The notes beneath the pieces are model-generated. The model had not been told where the DNA came from, did not search any database, and saw nothing but the letters and a program-made list of their open reading frames with translations. Shown here piece by piece: positions 36,301-45,264 of a DNA stretch of 64,000 nt. The stretch covers positions 1 to 64,000 of the forward strand of contig CAVQZD010000005.1 in the NCBI GenBank assembly GCA_963718375.1. Reading direction: 5' to 3'. Origin of the DNA: RBG-16-64-13 sp963718375 (GTDB taxonomy: Bacteria; Actinomycetota; Thermoleophilia; RBG-16-64-13). Numbering within the stretch: the stretch's first letter is position 1; the number at the start of each line of letters is the position of its first letter. Position numbers and translations under genes: made by a program.

Positions 36301-39300
36301 TGGACCGGCTCAAAGACAGAATGGGCCTACGACGACACCATCAACATCGATTGCATCGAGGTGGATGGGGAGGCGCTGCGAGGACCGGGGAGGGCCACCT
36401 TCCAGGATGGTGAACTGTGCAACGTCTATAGCGACGTGGGTCTGGCAGATGGCACGCTCGGCGGAGGCGCACCCAACCCAGTCGAGATACTCGCTCTTGG
36501 CCGAATGATGGCTAGCGACCGGGGTGTAGTGCTATTGACCGACGGGCCGCGCCTGCCGGACTGGGCCGATCCGGAGGCTCCGACCCAGATAGCACACACC
36601 AAACTCAGAGATCGCTTCAAAGAGCTTGGCAGTGTGTCCTACCTGGGCCTGCCGGATCTTTGGACGGCCGATGCCAACGGCGGCCTGTGGATACCGGGGG
36701 CGCCTCGCCACACCTCCTATGGCCTGGGGTCATTCGCGGGGAATAGTGCCGAGGCTTTGCTCGATCGGCAGCAACTGCGCATGGGGGTGACCGATCTCGC
36801 CCTAGCCTCGTTCGGGCCCAGTGTCGCCATCAGCCGGACGTATGTGTCTGGGGATACGAGCTCGGGCAAGTTCGCACAAGGTTGGCGCTTCAATTTCGAG
36901 ACTCGCCTGGACATCTCCAAACGTCATGAGGGCTACGTCACGTATACGGACGAAAGTGGAGAGCCGATAGTGTTTCTGGCCGGCGATCCTTCTATCGAGG
37001 GGCGCTGGATGCCGCCGCCAGGCCTCACGGCGAGGCTGACGCTGGAGGACCACGACACGGTGAACGAATACTGGAAGCTCACCACACACGAGGGTCGGAT
37101 ACTCAACTTCGCCGCCGACGACGGCAGGCTCCTCAGCGAGATCGACCAGGCCGGTAACACGGTCACCTACACCCGGGAATACAGCCCCTATGATCGTCTT
37201 ATCATCACCGCTGCCAACGGTCAGCAGATCCGCTGTTGGTACTCGAACGACAGGCTGTCCGCCGTCCAAAGCCAGGTTGGAGAGCAGAATCGCCAAGTCG
37301 ACTACAACAGCGCAGCAGGCACCACCACCTATTTCCCAGGCGAGGCTGAACAGCGGACCGTCCAGTACACCTACAGCGGGAATCGGCTGACGGGCGTGAC
37401 CGCGGTCGGCTTCATTGGGGCACCAGGCTTTGCGCAGAACTCCACGCAGACCTTTGTGTACGACTCGGCCAAGCTGGCGAGCGTGAGAATGCCGGATTAC
37501 GGCTTGAACGCAGATGCTCGGCTGGAGATCGTCTACAACAATAGGACTGCGACTGTGACCACGCACGGACGCATCGAGACGTCGGCGACTCCTGAGGGGG
37601 CGGCCAACACCGCAGTCCTCCAGGATTTCACCTGGAACCCCTCGGGGACGTTGGCCACGAAGACCAACCCGAGGACGGCCGGGGAAGACGCCCAGACTTG
37701 GACCTACGGCTACTCCCCCCTCTTGAACGACCTCATCATGGAGAGATCGCCTGTCGGTAGGGTCAAGACCTGGGAGTACAACAACCGCGGGAACTTGGTC
37801 GAAGAGACCGACAAGGGGTTGGTCAAAGGCCCTAAAGAGACCCCCGAAGAGACCTCTGATGACAGGATCACCCGATACGAATACCCCGAGTCGCGGACAG
37901 ATCTGTATGGGTTTGTCGATATACCGGTCGCGTCTGACTACGACGATACCTACAGTTACACCAGGGAAGCCGGTATGAATAGCTTCGCGGTCTTCGACAA
38001 GGTGGGGCAGGGGGGCACCGACGAGGGTGATTGCGCGATCGGCTGGCGCTTCGTCAACGTTCCGGTGCCGGATGAGGCAACGATCCTTAGGGCGGAGCTT
38101 AAGGCCTGGCCCTACCTGGCCTACGAGGGCGACCATGACAAAACCGGGTTCCATGCCAAGATGGGCCTCTGGGACGTCGACGACGCTCCCGCCTGGGACT
38201 ACAGTGCAGGCTTCCGCCCCCTAGAAGCGGCTCAGCAGATGACCACCGCGGCCTTGCCTGACTACCCCTTCAACGGCATTTGGCAGCGCAATGTGCCTGT
38301 CTCGGCTGAGATAACCCAATCGGTGCAGGAGGTCGTCAGCCGAGACGGTTGGCAGGCGGGTCATGCCATGTCAGTGCTCTGGGCAGACAATGTCAGTTCG
38401 TGGCAGCACTTCATGAGTTGCGCGGACTACCACGGTGGCGCTGGTTCGGCGGCCCATCTGCGGATCTGGTACGTGAAACGGGCCGAGTACGACCCCAATC
38501 GCGACCAGCCGACCACGGTCATCGACCCGCTCGGCAACAGGACCGAGCGTTTCTACAACGATGACACCGGCGCCCTGACCAAGACCCGCACGCAGGTATA
38601 CGCTGGGAGTTGGGCTGTCACCAAGTACACGTACACAGACGCCAGCGTGAACGTCGGCGGCACTTACAAGACCTACAAGGGAGCACTGTGCAAGCAGGAG
38701 AGTCTCATCTCAGGTTCCGAGACGAGCGGCACCTGGGCGACCACTGAGTACACCGGCTTCTTCCCCAACGGCCAGCCCTGGCGGACCATCAGCCGAGGAG
38801 TCCAACTGAGCGACTCGGGGGCTTCGGCGGACCTGGCGGTCGACCAGTACTTCGATCTTCTTGGCAATCTGACAGAGAAGAGGGACGCTACCGGCACCAC
38901 TGTCCAGAGCAACACCTACGACCTTGCCGGCCGCGTGGAGACGAGCGCCGGACCGACCTTCGCAGCCGAAGGTGGCTCCAACAATCGCGTGACCACCTTC
39001 AACAATTACGACCGCTGGGGTCACGTAGTGGAGAGCTACAAGGCCAGCTACAACACGAGTTCTGGGTACTTGCTCCCGCCCAGGGACAACTGGACCACGA
39101 CGACCTACGACCTCTGCGGTCGGGCCAAAGAGGTGAAGACTTGGCTGTGGGACGAGACCTCACCGGACCCGGCGCACCCGAGCACTCCCCAGAATACGGT
39201 CACGAGCACCTATGACGGCTTGGGTCGCATCATCGATGTGGACAGTGGCACCACCGAGGGCCGGAAGGCGCTGAATGTATACGACGCCCGCGGCAACGTG

Positions 39301-42300
39301 ATCAGATCATGGGCCGAGGGCGTGTGCGCGACCACGTATGAAGTGAACAAGGCCACCCGTACCGCCTATGACGCCCTGAATCGCAAGGTGTCGGTGATCG
39401 CCCCCGGCCAGGACAACGACAATAAGACCAAGTACGTATACAAGCATTCGTACTTCGACCCAGCTAGAGGGGGCGAACTCATATACCGTGACGACGGCTG
39501 GTTGCAGAGACAGACCAATCCGGACGGCACCTACGTGGAGTACACCTACGACAAGTGCGGGCGCGTGACCGCGGCCGAGACCTCCAACGGCAACACAAGC
39601 ACCGCCTATGACATGGGTGGCCGGGCGGTCTCGTCCACCAACACCAACGGATTCAGTATCGGTGCGGGCTACGACCTCTTAGGCCGTCAGCTCTCGTCGG
39701 GCCCCTGGTCAGGGTTCTCCCAGTTCTCCTACAACGCGCTCGGCTGGAGGCTGAAGATCCAGGACCCGGACGGCTTCACTACCACCTATGAGTTCGACGA
39801 GGTCGGGAGGGTGAAGCGCGAGACCACCGCCGGCCACCCGACGGCGACTACCTACGATTTGGCCGGTCTTGTACGCTCTCGCAGCGAGACCGTCGGGGAG
39901 CGGACCACCACTTTCACCTACGATGTCTTCGGACGGGCGGTCACCGAAGTGCAGACCGTCGGTGGCGTCCAGGTGAAGAACAACAGGGTCACCTATGACT
40001 CGCTGGGCCGGGTACTCACTAACACCGACGACCTTCGGCATCTCTCGAGTAGCGCCACCTACCCCTTCAACACACCCGGCTATACGGTGACGGTGGCCGG
40101 CATCGGCACGACGAATGACCTGGTCTCCACCACCATCACAGTGGGTCCCGACGGGTTTGAGGAGAAGCGGGAAAGCGCGGTGGCCCAAGGCCTGTCCATG
40201 ACTCGCGCAGTCAGCCTCCGCGACGACGCCAAACGCGTTACCGCGGCGACCCTCAAGATCGGCTCCAGCGGTCCTCTTCTTGCCTACGGATACACATATG
40301 ACGTGAAGGGTCATCTCACCGCTCAGGCTTGGCCTGGGTCAGGCCACGACGCCACCTACACCTACTCAGCAACCACCGGTCTCAAGACCGATGAGGACCT
40401 GCGCTTGCTCACGGTGGACGGCACATCGAGCGGCGGGACCACGACCACCGTTCCGTCGTCTACCACGACAGCGGCGCCGACGTCCACGACGGTCCTGCCC
40501 ACCAGCACTACCGAGGCGGTAACCAGTACAACGGTCTCCGCCTCTACTACCACGGACGCTGTACCATCGACGACGACCACAGTAGCGGCCGCCACCACGA
40601 CGCTCGCCCCGACCACTACCACCGAGGCCCCCACGACGACCACGGGGCCCACCACGACCACCACCGCACCGCCCGTCACGATCCCCTTCGTCGGCCGCCT
40701 GGTCTCGGCTTACACCTACACGGCAAGCGGTCGCCTGGCCACCGCCAGCATCGACCTGACCGACAACGGCGACTCTGCTGACGCCTTCACCGAGTCCTAC
40801 ACCTTCGATGCGGCCGGCAACCTCACTGGAGACGGCACCCGCACCTACGTCTACGACCAGAACCGCCTGAGCCAGGTCAAGATCGGAAGCCAGGTCCAGA
40901 CCTACTTCTTCTTCGACTCCGGCAAGCGCTGGCGGGTAGACCAAGCGCCGACGGCTGTGGCAAACGCTCAGACCGGCCGCTCCACCGACCCGAACCGCAT
41001 CACCTATGCCTACACCGGCACCGGACGCCTCTCTGAGTACAAGAAATACTCCGGTGGGTATGTGGACGTCCAAGGCGCCTACTCCTACGACGCCTCCGGC
41101 CAGCGCAAAGCCTCCACGGTCACGCAAGGGACGGGGGAGACCCAGGCCCAGACCACCACCCACTTCACCTACACCGGCCTCACCCTGCATAAGCTGGAGG
41201 CCACCAAGACCCAAGCAGGGACCTCCGAGAGCTGGAGCCTCACCTACCTCTATGACGAGTACGGCAAACCGTATGCCGGCATCTACCGCGATACCACCCC
41301 GGCCCAGACCCCGGTCGTCTTCGCGATGGTGACCACCGACAGAGGCGATGTGGTCGAGCTCCTGGACGCAAGCGGCCAGGCCTTCGCCGCCTACCGCTAC
41401 GATGCCTGGGGTAACCCGCTCGGCCAGGGGAACGCAGGCCCGGGCACCTGGGCTCAGGGCACCACGACCGTGAGCGCCGACCTCGCGGCCAAGATCAGCC
41501 AGTGCCAACCTCTGCGCTATGCCGGCTACTGCTACGACTCTGAGTCCGGTCTCTACTACCTCTCCGCCCGCCACTACGACCCCGCGACCCGGCAGTTCCT
41601 CAGCAAGGACCTGTCTCGCAATGACGGGGAGCAGAGTGCGTATCAGTATTGTCTGGGGAATCCGGTGGGGTTGGTGGATCCGAGCGGGCTGAGGACCGAG
41701 TCACCTGACATCACAGACTTGCCCTTCATACCCGGTCAGGGTTTCGACAGCCTACTCAAGCGGTGGAACACAATGAACACAAGAGAGACGGTCAACTTTG
41801 GACCTGGTACAGCACAGCACTACAGGCAAGGCCCCACATTCACGCTTGACAATCTCTCGGTGGAACTGACGTTTAACTGGGACATATGCCTAGGTTCAGC
41901 TGACTTGGCCATGCACGACCCCGACGTTGCCTCCTCTATCTTCCCGAACGGTCTGTTGGCGCCGACCTATGGCATAGGAGTTGTGCACAAAACTCTCGGA
42001 GGTGTCGCGGTGCTCAAGGAGGGACAGCACCCGGGGGGAAGGAATGCAGGTGTTGTCGTCAACTGGGAGCGCAACTTGGGTATAGAAGACAAAGTGTGGC
42101 TAAGCGGAAGCGGTCTCGCTTGCACGGGCCTCTCCAACGGCAGAGGCGACGGAGCATATGTCGATGTGCACGGCGAATGGCTGAGGGGGTCCCAGGGAAT
42201 GACCTATGCCTTCACCGTCAATGTATCGACCAAGTACCCTCAGCCTGTAGACGAATGGGAGGAACCTGGGCTATGGTACGGCGAGGTAGAAGTGAACTGG

Positions 42301-42426
42301 TTCGGATACGTTGTGGCCACGAAATCGGCGTTCCGGCCACCCAGCAACTGGGGCAAGGACGTTCTTGAGGTCGTGGGCACCGCACTGTCTGTCGTGGGCG
42401 CAAAGGATGTCGACTGGCAGCGGTGA
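33370..42426 (+). CDS. giant secreted Rhs/WapA-like polymorphic toxin (tip 1)
   Basis: About 3018 residues. Sec signal peptide 1-34 (cut after ADA). The N-terminal region has TENSKTYLLSNGDRRAE and FKDKAGVWEEIDTTL, usual in WapA-type proteins. Then come a DNRLRE-like domain (about 274-448), a pectate-lyase-type beta-helix (452-641), a region like cell-wall-binding repeat 2 (644-864), an Rhs N-terminal region (about 1137-1264), many YD repeats interrupted near 1515-1700 by a second DNRLRE-like module, a Ser/Thr-rich linker (2354-2437), the Rhs core ending PVGLVDPSGL (about 2658-2774) and a 244-residue tip I do not recognise. Rhs cores form a shell and cut themselves at the DPxGL motif, releasing the tip. 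AGGGGGG (33358-33364) supports ATG 33370. An upstream ATG at 33298 lacks such a site. Probably a contact-dependent antibacterial toxin. This is inferred from family architecture. Confidence 0.93.
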   Translation: MLRSRRFAAATRFFIISVLLLLVVAAGGVTDADAADNGDGPTVVKELTEKRTENSKTYLLSNGDRRAEIYAAPIHFKDKAGVWEEIDTTLVPGEVKGKFHTEDTPSKVTLASPEFGGPIASLEHEGATVSMSAPKGIQLVGPAANGSKAVFGSWTQSMYMTYEAVADGLKETIILSSKSAPNTYTYTLAHPGLTLCQDPLTGEWGFRQDIAELPVMVLGGLSVWDSTVNEFGVATYCPEATMEVVPGDGLSTVTVTVPKKWLADPARKYPVMIDPSLMESWPGVARDTWVGSAAPNTSHGSETRMNAFRSSNDAYGRARSLIYFDLPAEVYASYVKLAELDLTVSWTTNNLIRIAAMNKTWAESSTWNSLEMGSARLHEATASTYNPGNGGRLYMQTVTDIVRHWADYSLANNGFCIYVEDPELNVSHVLVTKEDGNSAIRPAVLIQYVPRIRPTWWGANGTDQVDDTEAFRAAITECETSGGGTIYVEPGCYFIRGLDITKSNVSICGDGDTSLLVYRKDYSQSESLITIGDTGGTSAVDDVTIQDIELSMPTDTHGIRLVGDKGGSRTTIKNVTMQGGRDSSTTFGVDVASTSYKDVSITGCRFSPLSSVPLGSSAPGQAGLSAVKNLSVSDNSMPYEPYRADQFRAEDPIHTAIRLSQNWPSYRPGVVLVPFDSYVAAMVATPLAKVVGGPVLCTSWESLHEDVKKELQRLKPSKVYLLGWWPGSSGNQVIEDVKYALPGTAVQSFTRGSDSAEFAWTVAVEIKSKLGNYLSKVMVVPKDDIGGLAAGLSAAPVAAANSWPILLGGGAGDHSLPDKTYYGFGNLGVTSAVEVGMLDHSTQGMYPSGVTVHYIPEGDSRYTTAANVADWAANWGLRANKSGYWYTRSSSLSSGGSVACLSSPGKLIVKFRGSQVRWIAQQGRSFGSASVSLDSELGPPYSQWAWVGLYAEQDLPQTPVWDSGLISANVEHTLVIEWTGSKTEWAYDDTINIDCIEVDGEALRGPGRATFQDGELCNVYSDVGLADGTLGGGAPNPVEILALGRMMASDRGVVLLTDGPRLPDWADPEAPTQIAHTKLRDRFKELGSVSYLGLPDLWTADANGGLWIPGAPRHTSYGLGSFAGNSAEALLDRQQLRMGVTDLALASFGPSVAISRTYVSGDTSSGKFAQGWRFNFETRLDISKRHEGYVTYTDESGEPIVFLAGDPSIEGRWMPPPGLTARLTLEDHDTVNEYWKLTTHEGRILNFAADDGRLLSEIDQAGNTVTYTREYSPYDRLIITAANGQQIRCWYSNDRLSAVQSQVGEQNRQVDYNSAAGTTTYFPGEAEQRTVQYTYSGNRLTGVTAVGFIGAPGFAQNSTQTFVYDSAKLASVRMPDYGLNADARLEIVYNNRTATVTTHGRIETSATPEGAANTAVLQDFTWNPSGTLATKTNPRTAGEDAQTWTYGYSPLLNDLIMERSPVGRVKTWEYNNRGNLVEETDKGLVKGPKETPEETSDDRITRYEYPESRTDLYGFVDIPVASDYDDTYSYTREAGMNSFAVFDKVGQGGTDEGDCAIGWRFVNVPVPDEATILRAELKAWPYLAYEGDHDKTGFHAKMGLWDVDDAPAWDYSAGFRPLEAAQQMTTAALPDYPFNGIWQRNVPVSAEITQSVQEVVSRDGWQAGHAMSVLWADNVSSWQHFMSCADYHGGAGSAAHLRIWYVKRAEYDPNRDQPTTVIDPLGNRTERFYNDDTGALTKTRTQVYAGSWAVTKYTYTDASVNVGGTYKTYKGALCKQESLISGSETSGTWATTEYTGFFPNGQPWRTISRGVQLSDSGASADLAVDQYFDLLGNLTEKRDATGTTVQSNTYDLAGRVETSAGPTFAAEGGSNNRVTTFNNYDRWGHVVESYKASYNTSSGYLLPPRDNWTTTTYDLCGRAKEVKTWLWDETSPDPAHPSTPQNTVTSTYDGLGRIIDVDSGTTEGRKALNVYDARGNVIRSWAEGVCATTYEVNKATRTAYDALNRKVSVIAPGQDNDNKTKYVYKHSYFDPARGGELIYRDDGWLQRQTNPDGTYVEYTYDKCGRVTAAETSNGNTSTAYDMGGRAVSSTNTNGFSIGAGYDLLGRQLSSGPWSGFSQFSYNALGWRLKIQDPDGFTTTYEFDEVGRVKRETTAGHPTATTYDLAGLVRSRSETVGERTTTFTYDVFGRAVTEVQTVGGVQVKNNRVTYDSLGRVLTNTDDLRHLSSSATYPFNTPGYTVTVAGIGTTNDLVSTTITVGPDGFEEKRESAVAQGLSMTRAVSLRDDAKRVTAATLKIGSSGPLLAYGYTYDVKGHLTAQAWPGSGHDATYTYSATTGLKTDEDLRLLTVDGTSSGGTTTTVPSSTTTAAPTSTTVLPTSTTEAVTSTTVSASTTTDAVPSTTTTVAAATTTLAPTTTTEAPTTTTGPTTTTTAPPVTIPFVGRLVSAYTYTASGRLATASIDLTDNGDSADAFTESYTFDAAGNLTGDGTRTYVYDQNRLSQVKIGSQVQTYFFFDSGKRWRVDQAPTAVANAQTGRSTDPNRITYAYTGTGRLSEYKKYSGGYVDVQGAYSYDASGQRKASTVTQGTGETQAQTTTHFTYTGLTLHKLEATKTQAGTSESWSLTYLYDEYGKPYAGIYRDTTPAQTPVVFAMVTTDRGDVVELLDASGQAFAAYRYDAWGNPLGQGNAGPGTWAQGTTTVSADLAAKISQCQPLRYAGYCYDSESGLYYLSARHYDPATRQFLSKDLSRNDGEQSAYQYCLGNPVGLVDPSGLRTESPDITDLPFIPGQGFDSLLKRWNTMNTRETVNFGPGTAQHYRQGPTFTLDNLSVELTFNWDICLGSADLAMHDPDVASSIFPNGLLAPTYGIGVVHKTLGGVAVLKEGQHPGGRNAGVVVNWERNLGIEDKVWLSGSGLACTGLSNGRGDGAYVDVHGEWLRGSQGMTYAFTVNVSTKYPQPVDEWEEPGLWYGEVEVNWFGYVVATKSAFRPPSNWGKDVLEVVGTALSVVGAKDVDWQR
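41016..41394 (+). repeat. 379-bp perfect direct repeat, core copy 1 (partner 47159-47537)
   Basis: Line-by-line comparison shows no mismatch between 41016-41394 and 47159-47537 (offset 6143). The tract covers the YD-repeat segment just before the Rhs core. It ends where copy 3 changes CTACCGC to CTACAGA. Confidence 0.9.
41641..41672 (+). repeat. 32-bp invariant core/tip junction (four copies)
   Basis: The stretch beginning TATCAGTATTGTCTGGGGAA and ending GGTGGGGTT is identical at 41641-41672, 44520-44551, 47802-47833 and 50640-50671. It encodes YQYCLGNPVG and sits just before the DPxG cleavage motif. All homology between the cassettes ends within about 25 bases after it. Confidence 0.92.
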
Positions 42427-42545
42427 GCGACGAAACGCCACAGCACTCGGCCCAGCTGTCGCGCTGTCTTTGGCCAGCGCGTGCTGGGCCCGACAGGGGC
42501 AGTTACGGCTCTGGCTTTTGGCCCTGGACGAGCGGGAGGAAGACA

Positions 42546-43643
42546 TTGAGAGCACACACAGTTGACCGGGGCTGGACGCTGCTTCTCTCGGCGTTGCTGG
42601 CAGCGGCCTGCATGCTCGTGGTTGGAGGGTGCTCGGACAGGCCGAGCGACTCGTCTGAATTGACGCCCAGTGACGGGGCGTGGCTCCAGTTGGAGGTGAG
42701 TGGGGACACGCCTTCCGACGGTTGGCCTTTCGAGATGGTCTACGCAGCGGATTCCGACATGCTGATCGCCTGCGGTTCCAGTTCCCGGATAACTGATGCT
42801 GGTACCTGGGTGATCGATACTGCCACGGGCGTGTGGGAGGAACGTAATGGGAGCTTGAACTCTCCTTCAGTGCGCGCCTCTCATTGTCTCGTGTACGTCT
42901 CTCTCTTGAAGAAGGCGATTCTGTTTGGGGGTGAAGATCGCCTGACAGGCGATGAGCTGAATGACATCTGGGAATACGACCAAGTCGCGGATGTCTGGAC
43001 CGAACGGCATCCCAGCGGAGATCTACCGGACCCTCGCTCCAGTGCGTCGATGGTCTATGTCGGGGACTCGGGGCTACTCATTCTCTTCGGGGGGTGGCTT
43101 TCGACCAAGGAGGGCGACGGGAGTCTGGCCTCGAGTCTTGCGGGTGACACTTGGGCCTACGACCCGACTGCCGATTCATGGACACCGATGACGACTCGTG
43201 GAAACGGCCCCGCCCCGCGTTCCGAACAAGCGATGGCCTACGACGAGAAGACCGGCAAGGTCATCATGTATGGCGGCGTCACAGGCAAGGGGGACGTGAA
43301 CGATACCTGGGCGTACGATCCTGCCACAAACGTGTGGACCGAGCTTCACCCGATGGGTGATCTGCCTCAGCCTCGGCGCGGTCATAGCATGGTATTCGAC
43401 AGGACCTCGGGCAAGATTGTCATGTTCGGCGGCACCGTCGGCTACCGAGGTGTGAACGACACTTGGACCTATGATTCGGCCGCCAATCAGTGGACCGAGG
43501 CCTTGCCTGAGGGGCAGCTCCCTCCACCTCGTAGCAATCAAGCCATGGCGAGCGATTCCGCTTCAGGCAGTGTCATCATGTTTGGGGGTTGGGGTGAAGG
43601 GGTGCGAGTGCTCTCGGACATGTGGGTCTACTCTTCCGAGTGA
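42546..43643 (+). CDS. kelch-repeat lipoprotein A, downstream of Rhs tip 1
   Basis: An exported beta-propeller protein of 365 residues. TTG 42546 follows GGGAGGAAG and gives a signal peptide with a lipobox VGGC (Cys29), so it is probably anchored outside the membrane. The rest is kelch/galactose-oxidase-type repeats, each with a pattern like MVYDxxxGKVIMFGG, NDTWxYDPxTxxW and PxPRxxHSM. I count about six blades. It lies 119 bases after the stop of tip 1, where Rhs systems normally carry an immunity gene. Whether it neutralises the toxin, aids display or is unrelated cannot be told from sequence. Its base composition appears less GC-rich than that of the core genes. Confidence 0.85.
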   Translation: MRAHTVDRGWTLLLSALLAAACMLVVGGCSDRPSDSSELTPSDGAWLQLEVSGDTPSDGWPFEMVYAADSDMLIACGSSSRITDAGTWVIDTATGVWEERNGSLNSPSVRASHCLVYVSLLKKAILFGGEDRLTGDELNDIWEYDQVADVWTERHPSGDLPDPRSSASMVYVGDSGLLILFGGWLSTKEGDGSLASSLAGDTWAYDPTADSWTPMTTRGNGPAPRSEQAMAYDEKTGKVIMYGGVTGKGDVNDTWAYDPATNVWTELHPMGDLPQPRRGHSMVFDRTSGKIVMFGGTVGYRGVNDTWTYDSAANQWTEALPEGQLPPPRSNQAMASDSASGSVIMFGGWGEGVRVLSDMWVYSSE

Positions 43644-43767
43644 TAGCAGGCGAGGTCCTATGGGCAGGCCCCGTGCACTCTGCCTGTGTTGAGAGTCGAG
43701 CGATGGGGAGCTTTGGGACTTTGGGGGAAAGGATGAGCGCGCAGGACCAAGCGTCGGACGGCCTGGC

Positions 43768-44401
43768 GCGGCCTGACCACCGAGTTCACCTTCGACTCCG
43801 GCAAGCGCTGGCGCACGAGCCAAGGCCCGGACGGCAACGAGAACCTCATCACCTACGCCTACACCGGCACCGGTCGCCTGGCCTCCTACGCCAAGGAAGC
43901 CGACGCCGGCGCCCCCGCGGTCTCGGGCACCTACTCCTACGACGCCTCCGGCCAGCGCAAGGCCTCCACGGTCACGGTAGGGACGGGGGAGACCCAGACC
44001 CAGACCACCACCCTCTTCACCTACACCGGCCTCACCCTGCACAAGCTGGAGGCCACAAAGATCCAAGGCGACGCCTCCGAGAGCTGGAGCCTCACCTACC
44101 TCTACGACGAGTACGGAAAGGCGTATGCCGGCATCTACCGGGACACCACCTCAGCCCAGAACCCACCGGCCCCGGTCCTCTTCGCGATGGTGACCACCGA
44201 TCGCGGTGATGTGGTGGAGCTCTTGGACGCAAGCGGTCAGGCCTTCGCCGCCTACCGCTACGATGCCTGGGGCAATCCGCTGGACGTGGGCAACGCAGGC
44301 AGGGGCACCTGGGCCCAGGGCACCGTGGACAACGAGAACCACGAGGTCATCAGCCCAGAGGTCGCCACCAAGATCGCCCAGCGCCAACCTCTGCGCTACG
44401 C
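43768..44401 (+). repeat. 634-bp perfect direct repeat, core copy 2 (partner 49888-50521)
   Basis: Each line of 43768-44401 equals 49888-50521 (offset 6120) with no mismatch, including third codon positions. The identity starts abruptly inside a codon run and stops within the Rhs core. Such identity between otherwise diverged cassettes implies recent duplication or ongoing gene conversion. Confidence 0.95.
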
Positions 44402-45263
44402 GGGCTACTGCTACGACTCAGAGTCCGGCCTGTACTACCTCTCGGCCCGCCACTACGACCCCGTGACCCGGCAGTTCCTCAGTAAGGACCTCTCCCGCAA
44501 CGACGGGGAGCAGAGTGCTTATCAGTATTGTCTGGGGAATCCGGTGGGGTTCACAGATCCGACGGGGTATGCACCCAGCAAGGAACCCGAAGGGCCGTTG
44601 GCGTGGTGGGCTCGGTTACGTCGATGGACGTATGAGCGCTGCTCGGGTCTGTACAGCAAGCCCCAGTCTTTTGGCGGCAAGTGGCAGTTCAATGGTGTGA
44701 AGACCTTCTCCTACACCCAGGTGGAATACGCAGAGAAGACCGCAGGCTGGTCCTACGATGAGTTGCACTATTTCAACGGATACCTGATTCATGCTTTGAG
44801 CACCCGAGAGGCGGCAAGGACGGACAATAGGACGATCAATGAGGAGAGAGACGGCAACAAGTACGCAGAACAGATTGGCGCTGACATGTCTGCCGTCCCC
44901 ATGACCCTGACTTCAGCCGAGCTTGCCATCGAATTCGGCCCCACCATCAATGAGCTGTGGAAGAAGGGTTCGGCCCTTGACGACGTGCTCAACCAGCAGC
45001 CAAGGGCGCGGGCAGTCAGCGCGGCCATATCCGCCTATCGCAACAAGATCCCGTGGACTCTGCCTGCGGCTTCTGTTGGTCCGCTTGTCTCTGTGTTGGA
45101 AGAGGCCAAATGGTTTCGTCCGTGGCGTTCGAACATGGATGGTCAGTACTGGTTCCCTACATTGAAGACGTTAGACGACCAGGTGATTGAAGGGAACTAT
45201 CGGGAGTCAGACAGGTTCATCATGCAGATGACGGAGAGAATGGCGGAGAACGGATGGGAATAG
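44187..45263 (+). CDS. orphan Rhs core plus tip 2 cassette (lacks N-terminus)
   Basis: A displaced 3' Rhs module. In this frame homology to the other cores runs from 43768, but there is no usual start codon between the stop at 43734 and ATG 44187. The earlier part is probably untranslated or read only after recombination. The core includes RGDVVELLDASG, YRYDAWGNPL, LRYAGYCYDSESGLYYLSARHYDP and ends PVGFTDPTGY. The tip (about 230 residues after the motif) is not recognised. It contains a Trp/Tyr-rich start and TDNRTINEERDGNKYAEQIG. There is no signal peptide, so it cannot be exported alone. This fits a silent donor tip for the full-length gene. Confidence 0.8.
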   Translation: MVTTDRGDVVELLDASGQAFAAYRYDAWGNPLDVGNAGRGTWAQGTVDNENHEVISPEVATKIAQRQPLRYAGYCYDSESGLYYLSARHYDPVTRQFLSKDLSRNDGEQSAYQYCLGNPVGFTDPTGYAPSKEPEGPLAWWARLRRWTYERCSGLYSKPQSFGGKWQFNGVKTFSYTQVEYAEKTAGWSYDELHYFNGYLIHALSTREAARTDNRTINEERDGNKYAEQIGADMSAVPMTLTSAELAIEFGPTINELWKKGSALDDVLNQQPRARAVSAAISAYRNKIPWTLPAASVGPLVSVLEEAKWFRPWRSNMDGQYWFPTLKTLDDQVIEGNYRESDRFIMQMTERMAENGWE

Positions 45264-45264
45264 C

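Noticed and set aside
40430..40680. Repetitive ACCACGACC-type DNA, checked as a CRISPR or tandem satellite
   Set aside because: The period is irregular and in frame with Thr/Ser codons. No constant repeat with unique spacers.
43733..44209. ATG with GGGGGAAAGG upstream, reading another frame across orphan core 2
   Set aside because: The same frame is open at 49640-50329 only because the DNA is identical. The product is Arg/Pro/His-rich. A frameshift link to the Rhs frame is possible but unsupported.
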